From Simplicillium sp. C3G150-2 (lineage: Eukaryota; Ascomycota; Sordariomycetes; Hypocreales; Cordycipitaceae): DNA of 64,000 nucleotides. The position numbers were made by a program, and so were the translations under genes. The DNA is taken from contig JAJIYY010000004.1 in the NCBI GenBank assembly GCA_022702485.1, positions 2,542,001 through 2,606,000 on the forward strand, read 5' to 3'. Under the pieces are notes generated by a model. The model did no database searches, was not told where the DNA came from, and saw only the letters and a program-made list of their open reading frames with translations. Position 1 is the first letter of the stretch, and each line of letters opens with the position of its first letter. Positions 51,907 through 61,982 of this stretch are shown in pieces.

Positions 51907-53255
51907 ATGCCCAACAGAGAAGATATCACCTACTTTGGCGCCGGCCCGGCCCTTCTCCCCACCGACGTCCTCCAACGCGCCTCCGAAGCCCTCCTCAACT
52001 TCAACGACACCGGCCTAGGCATCGCCGAGCACTCCCACCGCTCCGAACTCGCCGCCAACATCATCAAGGAAGCCAAGGAAGACCTTGCCACTTACCTCGA
52101 CATCCCCGAAGACTATGAGATCCTCTTCATGCAGGGCGGCGGCTCTGGCGAATTCAGCGCCACTGCCTACAACCTCGTCGGCGCGTGGGTCGCCCGTGAG
52201 CGAAACAAGGTCTTTGGCGAGCTCAAGCACGATGAGAAGACGGAGCTTTCGGAGCCCGCGCTGATGCAGCAGTTGAGGAGCAATGTTGATAAGAACCTCA
52301 AGATGGATTATCTTGTGACAGGTGGATGGTCGCAAAAGGCTGCTGCGGAGGCGGCGAGACTCTTTGGCACGGAGCATGTCAACATTGCGGCGGACGGGCG
52401 CAAGGAGAATGATGGCAAGTTTGGCAAGATTCCCGAAGAGAGTACTTGGAATTTGTCAAAGGATAGTGCGTTTGTGTACTATTGCGACAATGAGACGGTG
52501 GACGGTGTAGAGTTCCCTGGATTCCCCAAGGTTCTGGAACCTAAGGCAGATGGATCTGGTCCCATTGTTGTGGCAGACATGTCTTCCAACATTCTGTCAA
52601 GAAGGATTCCTGTGCGCAACTTCTCTCTCATCTTTTTTGGCGCTCAGAAGAACTTGGGATCCACCGGCATCACCGTCGTCATCATCAAGAAGGACCTCCT
52701 CCCGCCCAAGACTCCTCAGCCCTCTGCCACACTCATGCGCCAATTGGGTCTGCCCATTCCTCCCATTATCTTGCAATACGAGACCATTGCCAAGAACAAC
52801 AGCTTATACAACACCCTCAGCATTTTCGAGTAAGTTTCCTCTCACCTTTGACACTCTCCAAAACAAGAGTCATTAACATGAGCAGCGTCTACATCGCCGG
52901 CCAAGTCCTGAAGAAATCCCTCGCAACCTACCCCAACCGCGTCCAAGGCCAAGAAGAAGTCTCCGCCCGCAAGTCCAAAGCCATCTACGCCGCCCTCGAC
53001 GCCCACCCAGACGTCTACAAGGTTGTGCCCGCTACCAATGTGCGCTCAAGGATGAACATTTGCTTCCGTGTCCAGAAAGGCGGCGACACCGACGCCGCCG
53101 AAAAGGAGTTTCTTAAGCAAGCTACGGCGTTAGGCTTGACGGGCTTGAAGGGCCATCGCTCTGTGGGCGGTATTCGCGCTTCTTCGTATAATTCGATTCC
53201 TGAGGCTGGCGCGGAGAAGTTGGCCAAGTTTATTGATGAGTTTGCCAAGGCTTAG
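51907..53255 (+). CDS. SER1: Phosphoserine aminotransferase
   Basis: Two exons (51907-52829 and 52886-53255) give 430 residues. It converts 3-phosphohydroxypyruvate and glutamate to O-phosphoserine in the serine pathway, with PLP. Seen: ITYFGAGPALLPTDVLQRA, GIAEHSHRSELAA, FMQGGGSGEFSATAYNL, VADMSSNILSRRIPV, and the PLP-lysine segment FGAQKNLGSTGITVVI. The second exon ends with the substrate-binding GLKGHRSVGGIRASSYNSIP. Cytosolic, no targeting signal. Reading upstream of 51907 is open to 51625 but passes through a pyrimidine tract and is leader, not protein. The fungal insert around residues 95-150 lengthens it relative to the bacterial enzyme (about 360). Confidence 0.96.
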
Positions 53256-53477
53256 ATTACATCAGGGGTTCACTTCAACATGAAAAGTCAATTATTATAA
53301 TAAGTATTACAATCAACAGAATACAAAATAATAAAATGAAAACATTAATTTATGTCGTTTCGTTATTCGTGACTTTTGGCTCTGTCTGTTGGCGGCCCAC
53401 ATAACCCCTTGCTTAATCTAGCTCCAACACATCTCACCAACAACTTCACATCACCTCACCCCCATCAACATTTAAAA

Positions 53478-55243
53478 ATGTCCAAATCCCACAGCATAAT
53501 ACGCAGCTCACTCGTCAGTCTAGCCAGGCGACCCAAATCAATACCTCTGACTGCCATTTGGCCCCATTCCGCCCAATCACCATACACACCGCGTTGCTTC
53601 TCAAAACCACTCTCATCGCCCTCAGCACCCCCAACACCAGCACCCTTATTCACCAACGCCTCCGACACTATCTACGCCCTCTCCACCGCCCCCGGTCGCG
53701 CGGGAATAGCCGTAATACGCATCTCCGGTCCCTCATGTCTCGACGTAAGCCCCTTCTCACTGACCACTCACACAATCTTAGGCTCACTCACTCCAGATCT
53801 ACAAATCACTATGTCCATCAAGTCCACCTCCCAAACCACGCCACGCCACAGTCCGCACCCTCTATGAGCCCTCCACAACCAACATAGTAGACTCTCAATC
53901 TCTAGTCTTGTACTTTCCCTCCCCCAACACCGTCACCGGCGAAGACGTCCTTGAATTCCACATCCACGGCGGCTCAGCCACCATCAAAGCCGTCCTGTCG
54001 GCTATCTCATCATCTTCATCTCCTTCATTCAGTTCACGCATCCGCTACGCCGAACCCGGCGAGTTCACCAAACGCGCCTTTATCAACTCCCGCCTCGATC
54101 TCGCCCAAGTAGAATCCCTAAGTGACACCCTCGCCGCTGAAACCGAGCAGCAACGCCGCGCCGCCGTCCGCGGTAACTCTGGCGCCCTCGGCAAAACCTA
54201 CGAAACGTGGCGCGAGCAACTCCTCCAAGCGCGGGGTGAAATTGAAGCCCTCATTGACTTCTCTGAAGATCAGCACTTTGATGAGCCTCAGTCCGAGTTG
54301 TTGGAGAATGTGGCCGCACAAATCGAACAAATCCTGGCAAGTATTGCGCTGCATGAAACGGGCAGCCAGAAGAGTGAGTTACTGAGGAGCGGGATCAAGA
54401 TTGCGTTGGTTGGGCCACCAAACACGGGGAAGAGTTCGCTCATGAATCTTATCGTGGGACGGGAGGCGAGTATTGTATCGGGCGAGGCGGGGACGACGCG
54501 AGACATTGTTGAGGCGAGTTTGGATATTAGAGGGTATCTGTGCTCGTTTGCGGATACGGCTGGGTTTCGGTCCGGGACAGGGGATGTTGGCGTAGTGGAA
54601 ATGGAGGGCATTCGGAGGGCGAGGGATAGGGCTCGTGAGGCGGATATTGTGGTTGTGCTGGCGTCCGTTGAGAACGGTCCATCGGGCCCTTATATCAACT
54701 ATGACGCTGAGACGCTCACTCTTGCAGCTAAAGCATCCAACCTTGTCATTATTAACAAACACGACGCCATCGACGCAGACACATACACCTCCCTCGTCAC
54801 AGATTTCACCAACACCCTCGAACAAGCTAACTTGCCAAAACCAATCTCAATATCATGCAAAGAAGCAGCTTCCCCCGGAGGGGGTATACAGTCTGTGATT
54901 GAAGCGCTACATACCAAATTCGCAGAAATGACGGAGCTGCCGGTGGAATTGCAGGATTTACTTGGCGTCACGGAGCGACAGAGGCAGTTATTGGTCAAAT
55001 GTAGGGGCCATCTGGAGGAGTTTATGCTGAAGGCGCAACCAGAGGGCGATATGGATGCCGATACGGTGCTGGCGGCGGAGTATTTGCGCTATGCGGCGGA
55101 TTGTTTAGCGAGGATTACGGGGAGGGGTGAGGTTGGTGATGTGGAGGAGGTGTTGGGGGTTGTTTTTGAGAAGTAGGTCACGCACACGTACACTCGCACT
55201 GACATTCATTTGCTAACATTTTAGGTTCTGCGTTGGAAAGTAA
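53478..55243 (+). CDS. MSS1: Mitochondrial tRNA-modification GTPase (MnmE/Mss1 family)
   Basis: Three exons (53478-53744, 53797-55172, 55225-55243) give 553 residues. The first 55 residues are Arg/Ser-rich without acids, a mitochondrial targeting sequence. The N-terminal formyl-THF domain starts DTIYALSTAPGRAGIAVIRISGPS and includes GEDVLEFHIHGGSATIKAVL, then AEPGEFTKRAFINSRLDLAQVE. GTPase motifs: GPPNTGKSSLMN (G1), GTTRDI (G2), DTAGFR (G3), NKHD (G4), SCKEA (G5). The C-terminal FCVGK, with the catalytic Cys, is encoded by a last exon of only 19 bp after a 52-bp intron. With Mto1 it makes the 5-carboxymethylaminomethyl-type change on wobble U34 of mitochondrial tRNAs. The splice-defined end is strong proof of the model. 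Confidence 0.95.
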
Positions 55244-55435
55244 TTACATTACGACGTAGCATAGGTTGTACAAAGCATGATACTAGGCGTTGTTATTATG
55301 ATCGTGTAGTATTATATTTCGGTTTTGCATCCGTACTTGTCAGTCTGTTTACGTTGGATTCATTCCCTCTTCATAGCCAAATGCTGTGGTCTTTTCTTTT
55401 ACAAAGATATATGGTCCATGAGCACATAGAATCAT

Positions 55436-56753
55436 TTATGGATTGCTGGAGTGTCTAGATAAAAGTACCTGCAGATCATCTTCATTCCTATACCGCTCCA
55501 AGGCCACCGTCTTCCACTCATCCCACTCCAATCCACCATCTACTCCCACCGCTTCCCGAAGACCCCTAAACAGTCCCAGGAACCCATCCCAATCCACGAG
55601 ATCATAACCACAGCAAAACGCAAACCTATGCTGCAGTCTGCCATTCTGCACAATTTGCGCCATTTCTTCCTGGCCCTTCTCTTGAAACACTTGAGCCAAG
55701 TACAGCTCATCGTCGCCTAGGCAATTCTTGCCCTCGTAGAAATCTGCAATTGGCAACAGTGCAACCGGTGAGTTGAAAGCGGTTTCTGCTGGCGCAGTGT
55801 GAGCCCATTCCCAGTCAACAATGCCTGTGATGTTGTATTCCTCGTCAACGAGAATATGGTCTCCCTTGTCGTCTGCGTGTTTCAAATAGAAGACGTCGCC
55901 GTCTGACGGGGGTGCCACCATGGGAACTAAATCGAGAAGAAATCGGTGAATGAGGTACGCATCGACTGGTCCTTCGGTATATGCCTCTTCATTTATGATC
56001 CTCTCAATCAGCAATGTAAGAGAGGATTGGTGGTACTCCGCCACGGAAGTGAACGGCCCAATGGTTCGAATACCAGCTTGTGTGAGGTCAGTCAGCGACT
56101 CCTGCGCGAAGGGGCCTACAGTAAGTCTACCAGGCTCAACTAGAGAGCCAAACTCATCAAACGGGTATTTGCGAAGCTCGATGAACACATCGGAGAGCTG
56201 GTCGACGACCTTGTGCTTTTGCTTCTCGTTGGCAAGAGACCATCTGAGAGACTTTCCAGGCAACTTTTCCATGAGAATAAAGCCAACGACGACAGGGTTT
56301 CCAGGTCCTTCCAGTGCGTAATTGTAAACTCTGGGGGCGGGGACGCCAGTCTTTTCGAGGAAGATGAGCGCGGCAGCCTCACTCTTGATAATGTAGTCTC
56401 TCACGGCAGGAGGAGGCGAGGTAGCATTGAACCTTTGAATACGTGCTAGCCATACGACGCCATCCTCAAAGCAGATTTCAATGTGGTAGTTCATGTCCCC
56501 CCATGACGTTGCTTCGAGTTGCTCTGTCATACTGCAGTGGTGCGATGGTGCATCGCACGCCCTGTCGCAGATGGGTGGCTCGCTCGCGCTTCGAGAGCAG
56601 CGGTATCAATCTTGTTGATCAACTGATTCAATTCACGCTCTTCTGCTTGTCGTGCAGCAGGGTCATACGCTTCTGCGTCCTATACATCGACTTAGTCGCA
56701 GCCATGTCATGGACAGCGGGAGGCTTACCGCCCAGGGCGGACAGGTGTGACAT
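55436..56753 (-). CDS. Aminoglycoside phosphotransferase-like protein, apparent frameshifts
   Basis: The clean frame 55436-56530 (364 codons) is an APH/choline-kinase-fold protein: FEDGVVWLARIQRF, LEKTGVPAPRVYNYALEG, GFILMEKLPGKSL, then the catalytic loop HADDKGDHILVDEEYNITGIVDWEWAH. The true N-terminus seems to lie further upstream: exon 56729-56753 (MSHLSALG), a 56-bp intron, and from 56672 a frame reading EAYDPAARQAEERELNQLI, which fits the family start. Joining them needs two skips of one base, near the GGG at 56573-56575 and in the six-C run at 56497-56502 (six G on the coding strand); between them a third frame encodes CTIAPLQYDRATRSNVMG, also family-like. I see no intron that explains either step. 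So it is either a recent pseudogene or a locus with homopolymer errors. Fungal members are numerous and of unknown substrate. Confidence 0.75.
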
Positions 56754-57132
56754 TCTTGCTGTAAATGTTGAGAACATAAGTGGCGGTCGCAGAGGACACA
56801 GTCACCAAGTGTACGAACTGCTGGCCTGTGACAGGCTTTGAAATCGCAATTCTACATGGGCATGTTAAAGCAGTGCAGAGTACAAGTCGAGGCGGGGATG
56901 GTTATGTGACTTGATGAGGCTGCAGCAGGTTACACAGAAGGATGCTTGAGTTTTACACCGTCAAGTGACAAGGAATTCATTTGTTATATACATCAGCCCT
57001 ATTCTAGGCAGCTATCAGACACAGACTGTGTCTCAGTAAACTTTGAGCGTGCACTCCTCACAAGTACAAGAGACACCAAACGTACATCACGCCGCAAATC
57101 AACCTAGTCAAAGTACATCCAGTTTAACCGTG
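56754..57132. other. Intergenic: APH-like promoter, thioredoxin 3' flank
   Basis: No gene recognised. The plus frame 56443-56841 is antisense to the APH-like gene and has no protein features. Confidence 0.4.
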
Positions 57133-57504
57133 CTATTGCTGCTCTTCCTTTCTTTTGAAAGCGAGTCCCCCCAGCTTCTCCGCCGCAGCCTTCAACCCCG
57201 CCCCATCCGCCCCTTGCAGCATCGCCCTGCCATTCACCGCAACCTGCTTCCCCTCCTTGAAGAACAAAAACGTCGGCATCGACGTGATGCGATACGCCGC
57301 CGCCACATCCCCCACATGGTCCACGTTGACCTTGGCAAATGCCAACAATCCCGGCACGGAGTGTTGTTTGGAGAGGGATTCGTACACGGGCGAAATCATT
57401 TTGCAAGGCGGGCACCAGTCGGCGTAGAAGTCGAGGGCGACGTAGGTGTTGGAGGAGAAGAGGGATTGCAACTCAGCAAGAGAGTTGATGTGTTGGACGG
57501 CCAT
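57133..57504 (-). CDS. Thioredoxin
   Basis: Intronless, 123 residues. Active site WCPPCK at about residues 31-36 (ALDFYADWCPPCKMISPVYESL), cis-proline in ITSMPTFLFFKEGK, and conserved KVNVDHVGDVAAAYRI. The N-terminus has no targeting signal, so it is a cytosolic thioredoxin. The usual WCGPC has Gly replaced by Pro (CPPC), which shifts redox potential in engineered and natural variants. The C-terminal end is Lys/Glu/Gln-rich and about 15 residues longer than the minimal fold. Reducing partner would be thioredoxin reductase. Confidence 0.93.
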   Translation of the reverse strand: MAVQHINSLAELQSLFSSNTYVALDFYADWCPPCKMISPVYESLSKQHSVPGLLAFAKVNVDHVGDVAAAYRITSMPTFLFFKEGKQVAVNGRAMLQGADGAGLKAAAEKLGGLAFKRKEEQQ

Positions 57505-57943
57505 TTTGAATTGAATTGACCCTTGATGTATTCAGAAACGGAGATGTGTGTGTTGTTTTGATTCCGGTGTGGTGAGGTGTGAGGTGTTGGTGATGAGTTG
57601 TGAGTTGTGGGTGGAGTGATTTGTTGGTGTTTTGTGCGGGGCGATGGCGATGGCGCAACTCCACGGTCAATATTGAGACAATATGAATAGAATATTCACT
57701 GTCAAATATTTGATGTTCACTGTGTAATGTTTATGTTTAATGTTATCAATATATTTGGAATTTGAAACCAGTTTCAATCGACGTTAATATATTCACTCTC
57801 GGTGGCGTTCCAGAAAATTCCACAGCCACAGCCACAGCCGCATAGTAAGCAATTTGTTGCATTTGGAATCATGCCACCTCGGTAATCTACCTGATCTACA
57901 ATCGTCTATAGCCATCCACATCGTGGACTCTGTGTACTCCGGG
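57505..57943. other. Intergenic: thioredoxin promoter
   Basis: GT/GA-rich near 57550-57640 (pyrimidine-rich on the thioredoxin strand, likely leader), then AT-rich 57670-57800 and a CCACAGCCACAGCCACAGCCG repeat at 57821-57841. No gene seen. Confidence 0.45.
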
Positions 57944-60499
57944 TTACAGCTCATCATGCCCCTCATCCTTCAAATCATCCATCGCCATAATCTTCACCAC
58001 CAAACTCGTCCACCCCGTAAAGTGCTGCACGCCCTTTCCAGCCCCCGTCTCCGGGTGATACTGCTCCCACGCAAAGCCCGTCTCCTCCCAGCTCTTGTAC
58101 ACCGTTTCCACCAAGTTCTTGCGTAGACGGGTATACAACTCGCGGGCTGTCTTTCTGTGAGGGCCGCTCTGGACGGCAATGTTCTACGACAGTTAACACA
58201 ACACTCAAACCTCTCTTTTTTTTTATCAGAATATCTCCTTTATCAGGTTCACTTACGTAAAGTTGTCGCAGCGCCATGTAGTTCATGGGCATCCAGACTG
58301 GGCTGCGCCAGTAATTCTCCGCAGTGCCGTAAAACTCGTCCTGCTTGCTCAGACTCCTGATGCCGAATGGACTGAATAGCTCATTCTCGTCGCCCAACAG
58401 GTTCAGGATCTTGCCTACTTTGGCGTCGTCGTGCTTCATCAGTCCCAAAAGGAAGGGGAACAAAGACACATAACCCTTGTGGCAGACGAGCTTGTGCTCC
58501 TCGTAGTCGTCGATAGTGGCGTCGCAGTAACAGCCGTTCTCCTCTGACCAGTGCAAATCGTTCAAATTGTTCTCAATCGCCACCAGGTTCTTCTTCAGCT
58601 CAATGACATCCTCATCAATGCCCAGTGCGTCAGCAATGTTCATCAGCGACTTGCTCATCAGACCAACCCACGCCATCAAATCAACGTGCAACTCTCCGGG
58701 GTGAGGAGGGCTGGGACGGGGATAGTCATCAAGTCCACTGGTAAGGCAGTGAGTCTCTGATCTGCCTCTCCATCTGTACGCCTCGCGAGTAGAAAACGCC
58801 TCACGGTCATAGGTCTTGATGTCGCCCTTTTGTGTGCGGCGGAACCACTGGTATTGACGCATCAGCAGGGGGTAAACCTTGCGCAAGTAAGCTTCTCCAA
58901 GCTCTGCATTCTCCAAATGGGCCGTGTACAGCTTCTGATCCTGCGAAAGAGTCTCTTTCTCAGCCGGAGCACTACCATTGAGCGCACGCAGACGCTCCAT
59001 GAAGCTTTCAATGACAAGGAACAGCGTAGGGGGGTTGGCGTAGTGAGGATACTGAACTTGAAACTCTTCAGGTACCTTGCTACGAGCTTCGGCGCCGAGA
59101 ATCTGCTCGCGAGGAATCCAACCATCCTCGTCCATGGTATGGTACCAGCTCTTGATAATTTCCAGAGTCAAGTCCATATCCCAGTCAGAAATAGGAATTA
59201 AATGGAATCCTTCATCCCAGAGGAATCCACGCGGGAAGAAAGGTCGAGACGGAATACTCGTGTACAGTTCATAAGGACCCTCCAGCTTCTGTGCGCCACG
59301 AGCCCTCGCCGCCGCAGTCTCGTCCCAGAAACCCTCATTCTCCTCCTCGTACTCTTCAGCATACGACCTATCAATCAGCTGCTCACCCTGGAAATAGCCA
59401 ACACCGCCCAACAAGTTAGAAAACATGCTCTTTCCAAACTTGAGGTACTTGTCCGCCTTAAACGGGGTCTGAAGATTGAAGATCTTGGCGAAGCGTTCAC
59501 CAAACAGTTCCGAAGTACGCTTAATCTCCTTGGTAACACGCTCAGAGTCCAGAGGTTCACCCGCAGAGCCAGACGACAAGATGACATCGAATTCAAAGTC
59601 GCCCTCAAACGTCTTCTGCACAATATGCGCCTTTCCAGCTCCAGGCGCATGGTTCAATCGGTACACAACCCACGCCTCAGGCGGGTTATCCGTAAGGTTG
59701 TAGTTCTCTTGCACAAACGTCGTCGCCTCTCCAAGGTACTGGTATACAGCATGCTTGCCCTGCCAGAGCACCTCATCCGGGAAGCTCGTCGACTTGACCA
59801 ACGTCGTATCACACTTGCGAAGCTTGCGAAGCTCATGTTCTGACTCTGGAGTTTTTCCCTCGCCCTTTGTAACCACGATCGAATACTGTCCCAGAGTCTT
59901 GGACTCGCCATTCAGCGTGACGTCGCCCTCGAATCCAAATTCCGTACCCTGTCCATCCACCTCGAGCGAGCCGTCTCCTTCCTGCGCAATGTAGTAAAAC
60001 AGCATCGTCTTTGCATTCTTCTCGGCGTCCGGTCTCAATTTCCCACTGATCCTCGCAGCCCAGCTGCCACCGTGTCCACCACCGGGGACCTTGACAAACG
60101 TCGTAGTGAGGTCGACCTTGTTGCCTTTGTCTCGAATCGTCTGGACTCCGCCATGTCTCGCATCGTATTCGTCCCAGCCGTAGCCGTGGATATCCTCGCC
60201 TTGTTCGCAGGTATATCGGAAGCCTAATCATTAGCAGGCACACAATTAATCGCTGCATTGTAGACTTTACCATCTCGGACGCTCATAAACGTATCGACAT
60301 TAGACCACATCAATCCCGTGAACAATCCCTCTGGCGCACGAGGCCTGACTCCAAAATACAAATTGGGCTTGTAGGGACCCCAGAAGAGACTCTGGTTATT
60401 CTGTCGTCCAATCTCGCTGGTCAGGATGGACTCTCCATCTGCCGCCAGACCAACGGCAGCCAGCGCCACAGCAGACAGCCATTGGCTGATGAGGACCAT
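57944..60499 (-). CDS. CWH41: Mannosyl-oligosaccharide glucosidase I (GH63)
   Basis: Three exons (60271-60499, 58257-60223, 57944-58183) give 811 residues, matching ER glucosidase I. It removes the outermost glucose of Glc3Man9GlcNAc2 just after N-glycan transfer. The N-terminus MVLISQWLSAVALAAVGLAADG is a signal sequence rather than the longer cytoplasmic tail of yeast Cwh41. Family core: NNQSLFWGPYKPNLYFGVRPR, GLMWSNVDTFMS, YGWDEYDARHGG; C-terminal catalytic barrel with SRPFFPRGFLWDEGFHL, WDMDLTLEIIKSWYHTMDEDGWIPREQILG, HVDLMAWVGLM, and ENYWRSPVWMPMNYMALRQLY at the exon 2 end. Exon 3 completes it with VYKSWEETGFAWEQYHPETGAGKG. The ORF-only reading past 58257 is intron. Divergent from the 27K snRNP gene. 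Confidence 0.96.
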
Positions 60500-60983
60500 G
60501 ATGCAATTCTTCCGATGCGACAATCTGCACCGTGCAAACAAAACAAACAGAAAGAAAGAAACGTTGGCAGAAATGTCGTGGTGCCAAACGGTGTGCCAAA
60601 CGGTGGTTGAAGGAACGGTAGTTGATGGTCTGTCTTAACACGTTTTAGCTGCTGGCGCTGGGGCTTTTTAGCGGGAGAATCTGTAACGTCACTGAGCTCC
60701 TGATTCCACGGGTTTTTTGCGGGGAGCCACACCCCTACACACTGCCGCCACAACAGCTGTCCCAAGCTTACAGCACCCTTCCACACTAATTAAGTTACCC
60801 CTACTGCATCTCCTACACGCCCTGACACCCACAGCTGCCGCCCAGGCACAATCCAGCCGCCCCCACCAAAACTTTTCATTTCCAGCCTCGCATGACGTCG
60901 CCCAACTCTCCATCCCAACTATTCAACTCTTCACTTGTCCCTTACACATCCCCCAACATCCAAGTACCTATCCCACAGCCACC
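60500..60983. promoter_or_regulatory. Divergent promoter of glucosidase I and tri-snRNP 27K genes
   Basis: 484 bp. A 12-bp unit GTGCCAAACGGT is tandemly duplicated at 60581-60604. The plus frame is open from 60717 to the 27K gene but has an unrelated sequence; the good Kozak context (CCACCATGAG) at 60984 marks the start. Confidence 0.5.
60581..60604. repeat. 12-bp tandem duplication in divergent promoter
   Basis: GTGCCAAACGGT twice in a row, 82 bases upstream of the glucosidase I start. Could be a duplicated factor site. Confidence 0.6.
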
Positions 60984-61628
60984 ATGAGCGACAGACGCCG
61001 CCCAGACCGTCGCTACCGCTCCCGCTCTCGCGAAAACCGCCGTTCCCAATCCCCCGAACGCGGTAACCGTCGCCGCGGCCGTGGAGGAAGAGACCACAAC
61101 GACCGCTCCCGCCAATACGACCGTCGAGGAGACGATGACCGTCGTGACTACAACAGAGACCGAGACTACGACAGAGGCCGCGACGATGACAGACGAGAGC
61201 GCAACTATGACGATAGACGCCGAGGACGGGATCACGACGACAGAATCCGCGACTACGATGATCGAAGGGATAATCGCAGAGGCCGCGACGACAGAAACTC
61301 CCGCCGCTCCGCCTCCCCTCCCAAATCCTCTCTCCCCACCCGCTCCCGCGAAACCACCAGTCCACACCAAACTTCAGACAAACCACCCTCCAAGTCCAAA
61401 TCCACAGAAGCCAAACCCACAGAAGACATGGACGAAGACGATGAACTCCTCGACGACGACGAAGCAGCCATGCAAGCCATGATGGGCTTCAGCGGCTTCG
61501 GCACCACAAAGGGCAAAAAAGTCCCGGGCAATGACGTCGGTGGTGTCAGGAAGGAGAAGAAGACCGAGTATAGGCAGTACATGAATCGGCAGGGTGGATT
61601 TAATCGGCCTCTTAGTCCGAGCCGTTGA
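60984..61628 (+). CDS. U4/U6.U5 tri-snRNP 27 kDa protein (SNRNP27)
   Basis: Intronless, 214 residues from ATG 60984. Residues 1-115 are extreme Arg/Asp/Ser-rich (RD/RS) low complexity. A Ser/Pro/Lys linker and an acidic patch (DMDEDDELLDDDE) follow. The last 55 residues are the conserved SNRNP27 domain: AAMQAMMGFSGFGTTKGKKVPGN, then EYRQYMNRQGGFNRPL. The family sits in the tri-snRNP near the U6 ACAGA box and influences 5' splice-site choice. Nuclear. The upstream open frame from 60717 is not used in this model. Confidence 0.92.
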   Translation: MSDRRRPDRRYRSRSRENRRSQSPERGNRRRGRGGRDHNDRSRQYDRRGDDDRRDYNRDRDYDRGRDDDRRERNYDDRRRGRDHDDRIRDYDDRRDNRRGRDDRNSRRSASPPKSSLPTRSRETTSPHQTSDKPPSKSKSTEAKPTEDMDEDDELLDDDEAAMQAMMGFSGFGTTKGKKVPGNDVGGVRKEKKTEYRQYMNRQGGFNRPLSPSR

Positions 61629-61982
61629 CCTGACATTGATCGGGCGTTGGCGTTTAACATGGCGTTTGGGATATGATGCACTTACTCTAATTCACTTTTT
61701 CAACTTTGCATCTTGACTTTACAACATTTGTACTTGAGACGTGAATAAAAATGAATAATGCAGTTTCGACGTAGATAAAGATAAACAGTGCAGTTTCGAT
61801 GTGGCTCAAGCTGGATAATTGTACGCAGTATAAACATTACTAATAGGTGACAATATATGCTAAAACGCTCCGCCTCTATCCCCAAACAATAATAACAAAC
61901 CAGAACAACGCAAACCAACCCACGCAAGCAACGCAAGCAAGCAACGCAAGCAAGCAACGCAAGCAAGCAACGCACGCTATCG
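61629..61982. other. Convergent 3' flanks with 13-bp repeat
   Basis: 3' regions of the 27K gene and of the formin gene. AT-rich at 61680-61860 with near-duplicate segments (AATGCAGTTTCGACGT / CAGTGCAGTTTCGATGT at 61756-61801), then the CGCAAGCAAGCAA array. No gene seen. Confidence 0.45.
61932..61973. repeat. 13-bp tandem repeat CGCAAGCAAGCAA
   Basis: About three copies just after the formin stop codon, in its 3' UTR. Slippage-prone simple repeat. Confidence 0.7.

Noticed and set aside
59202..59843. 213-codon plus-strand frame
   Set aside because: Antisense to the glucosidase I gene; Leu/Arg-rich shadow.
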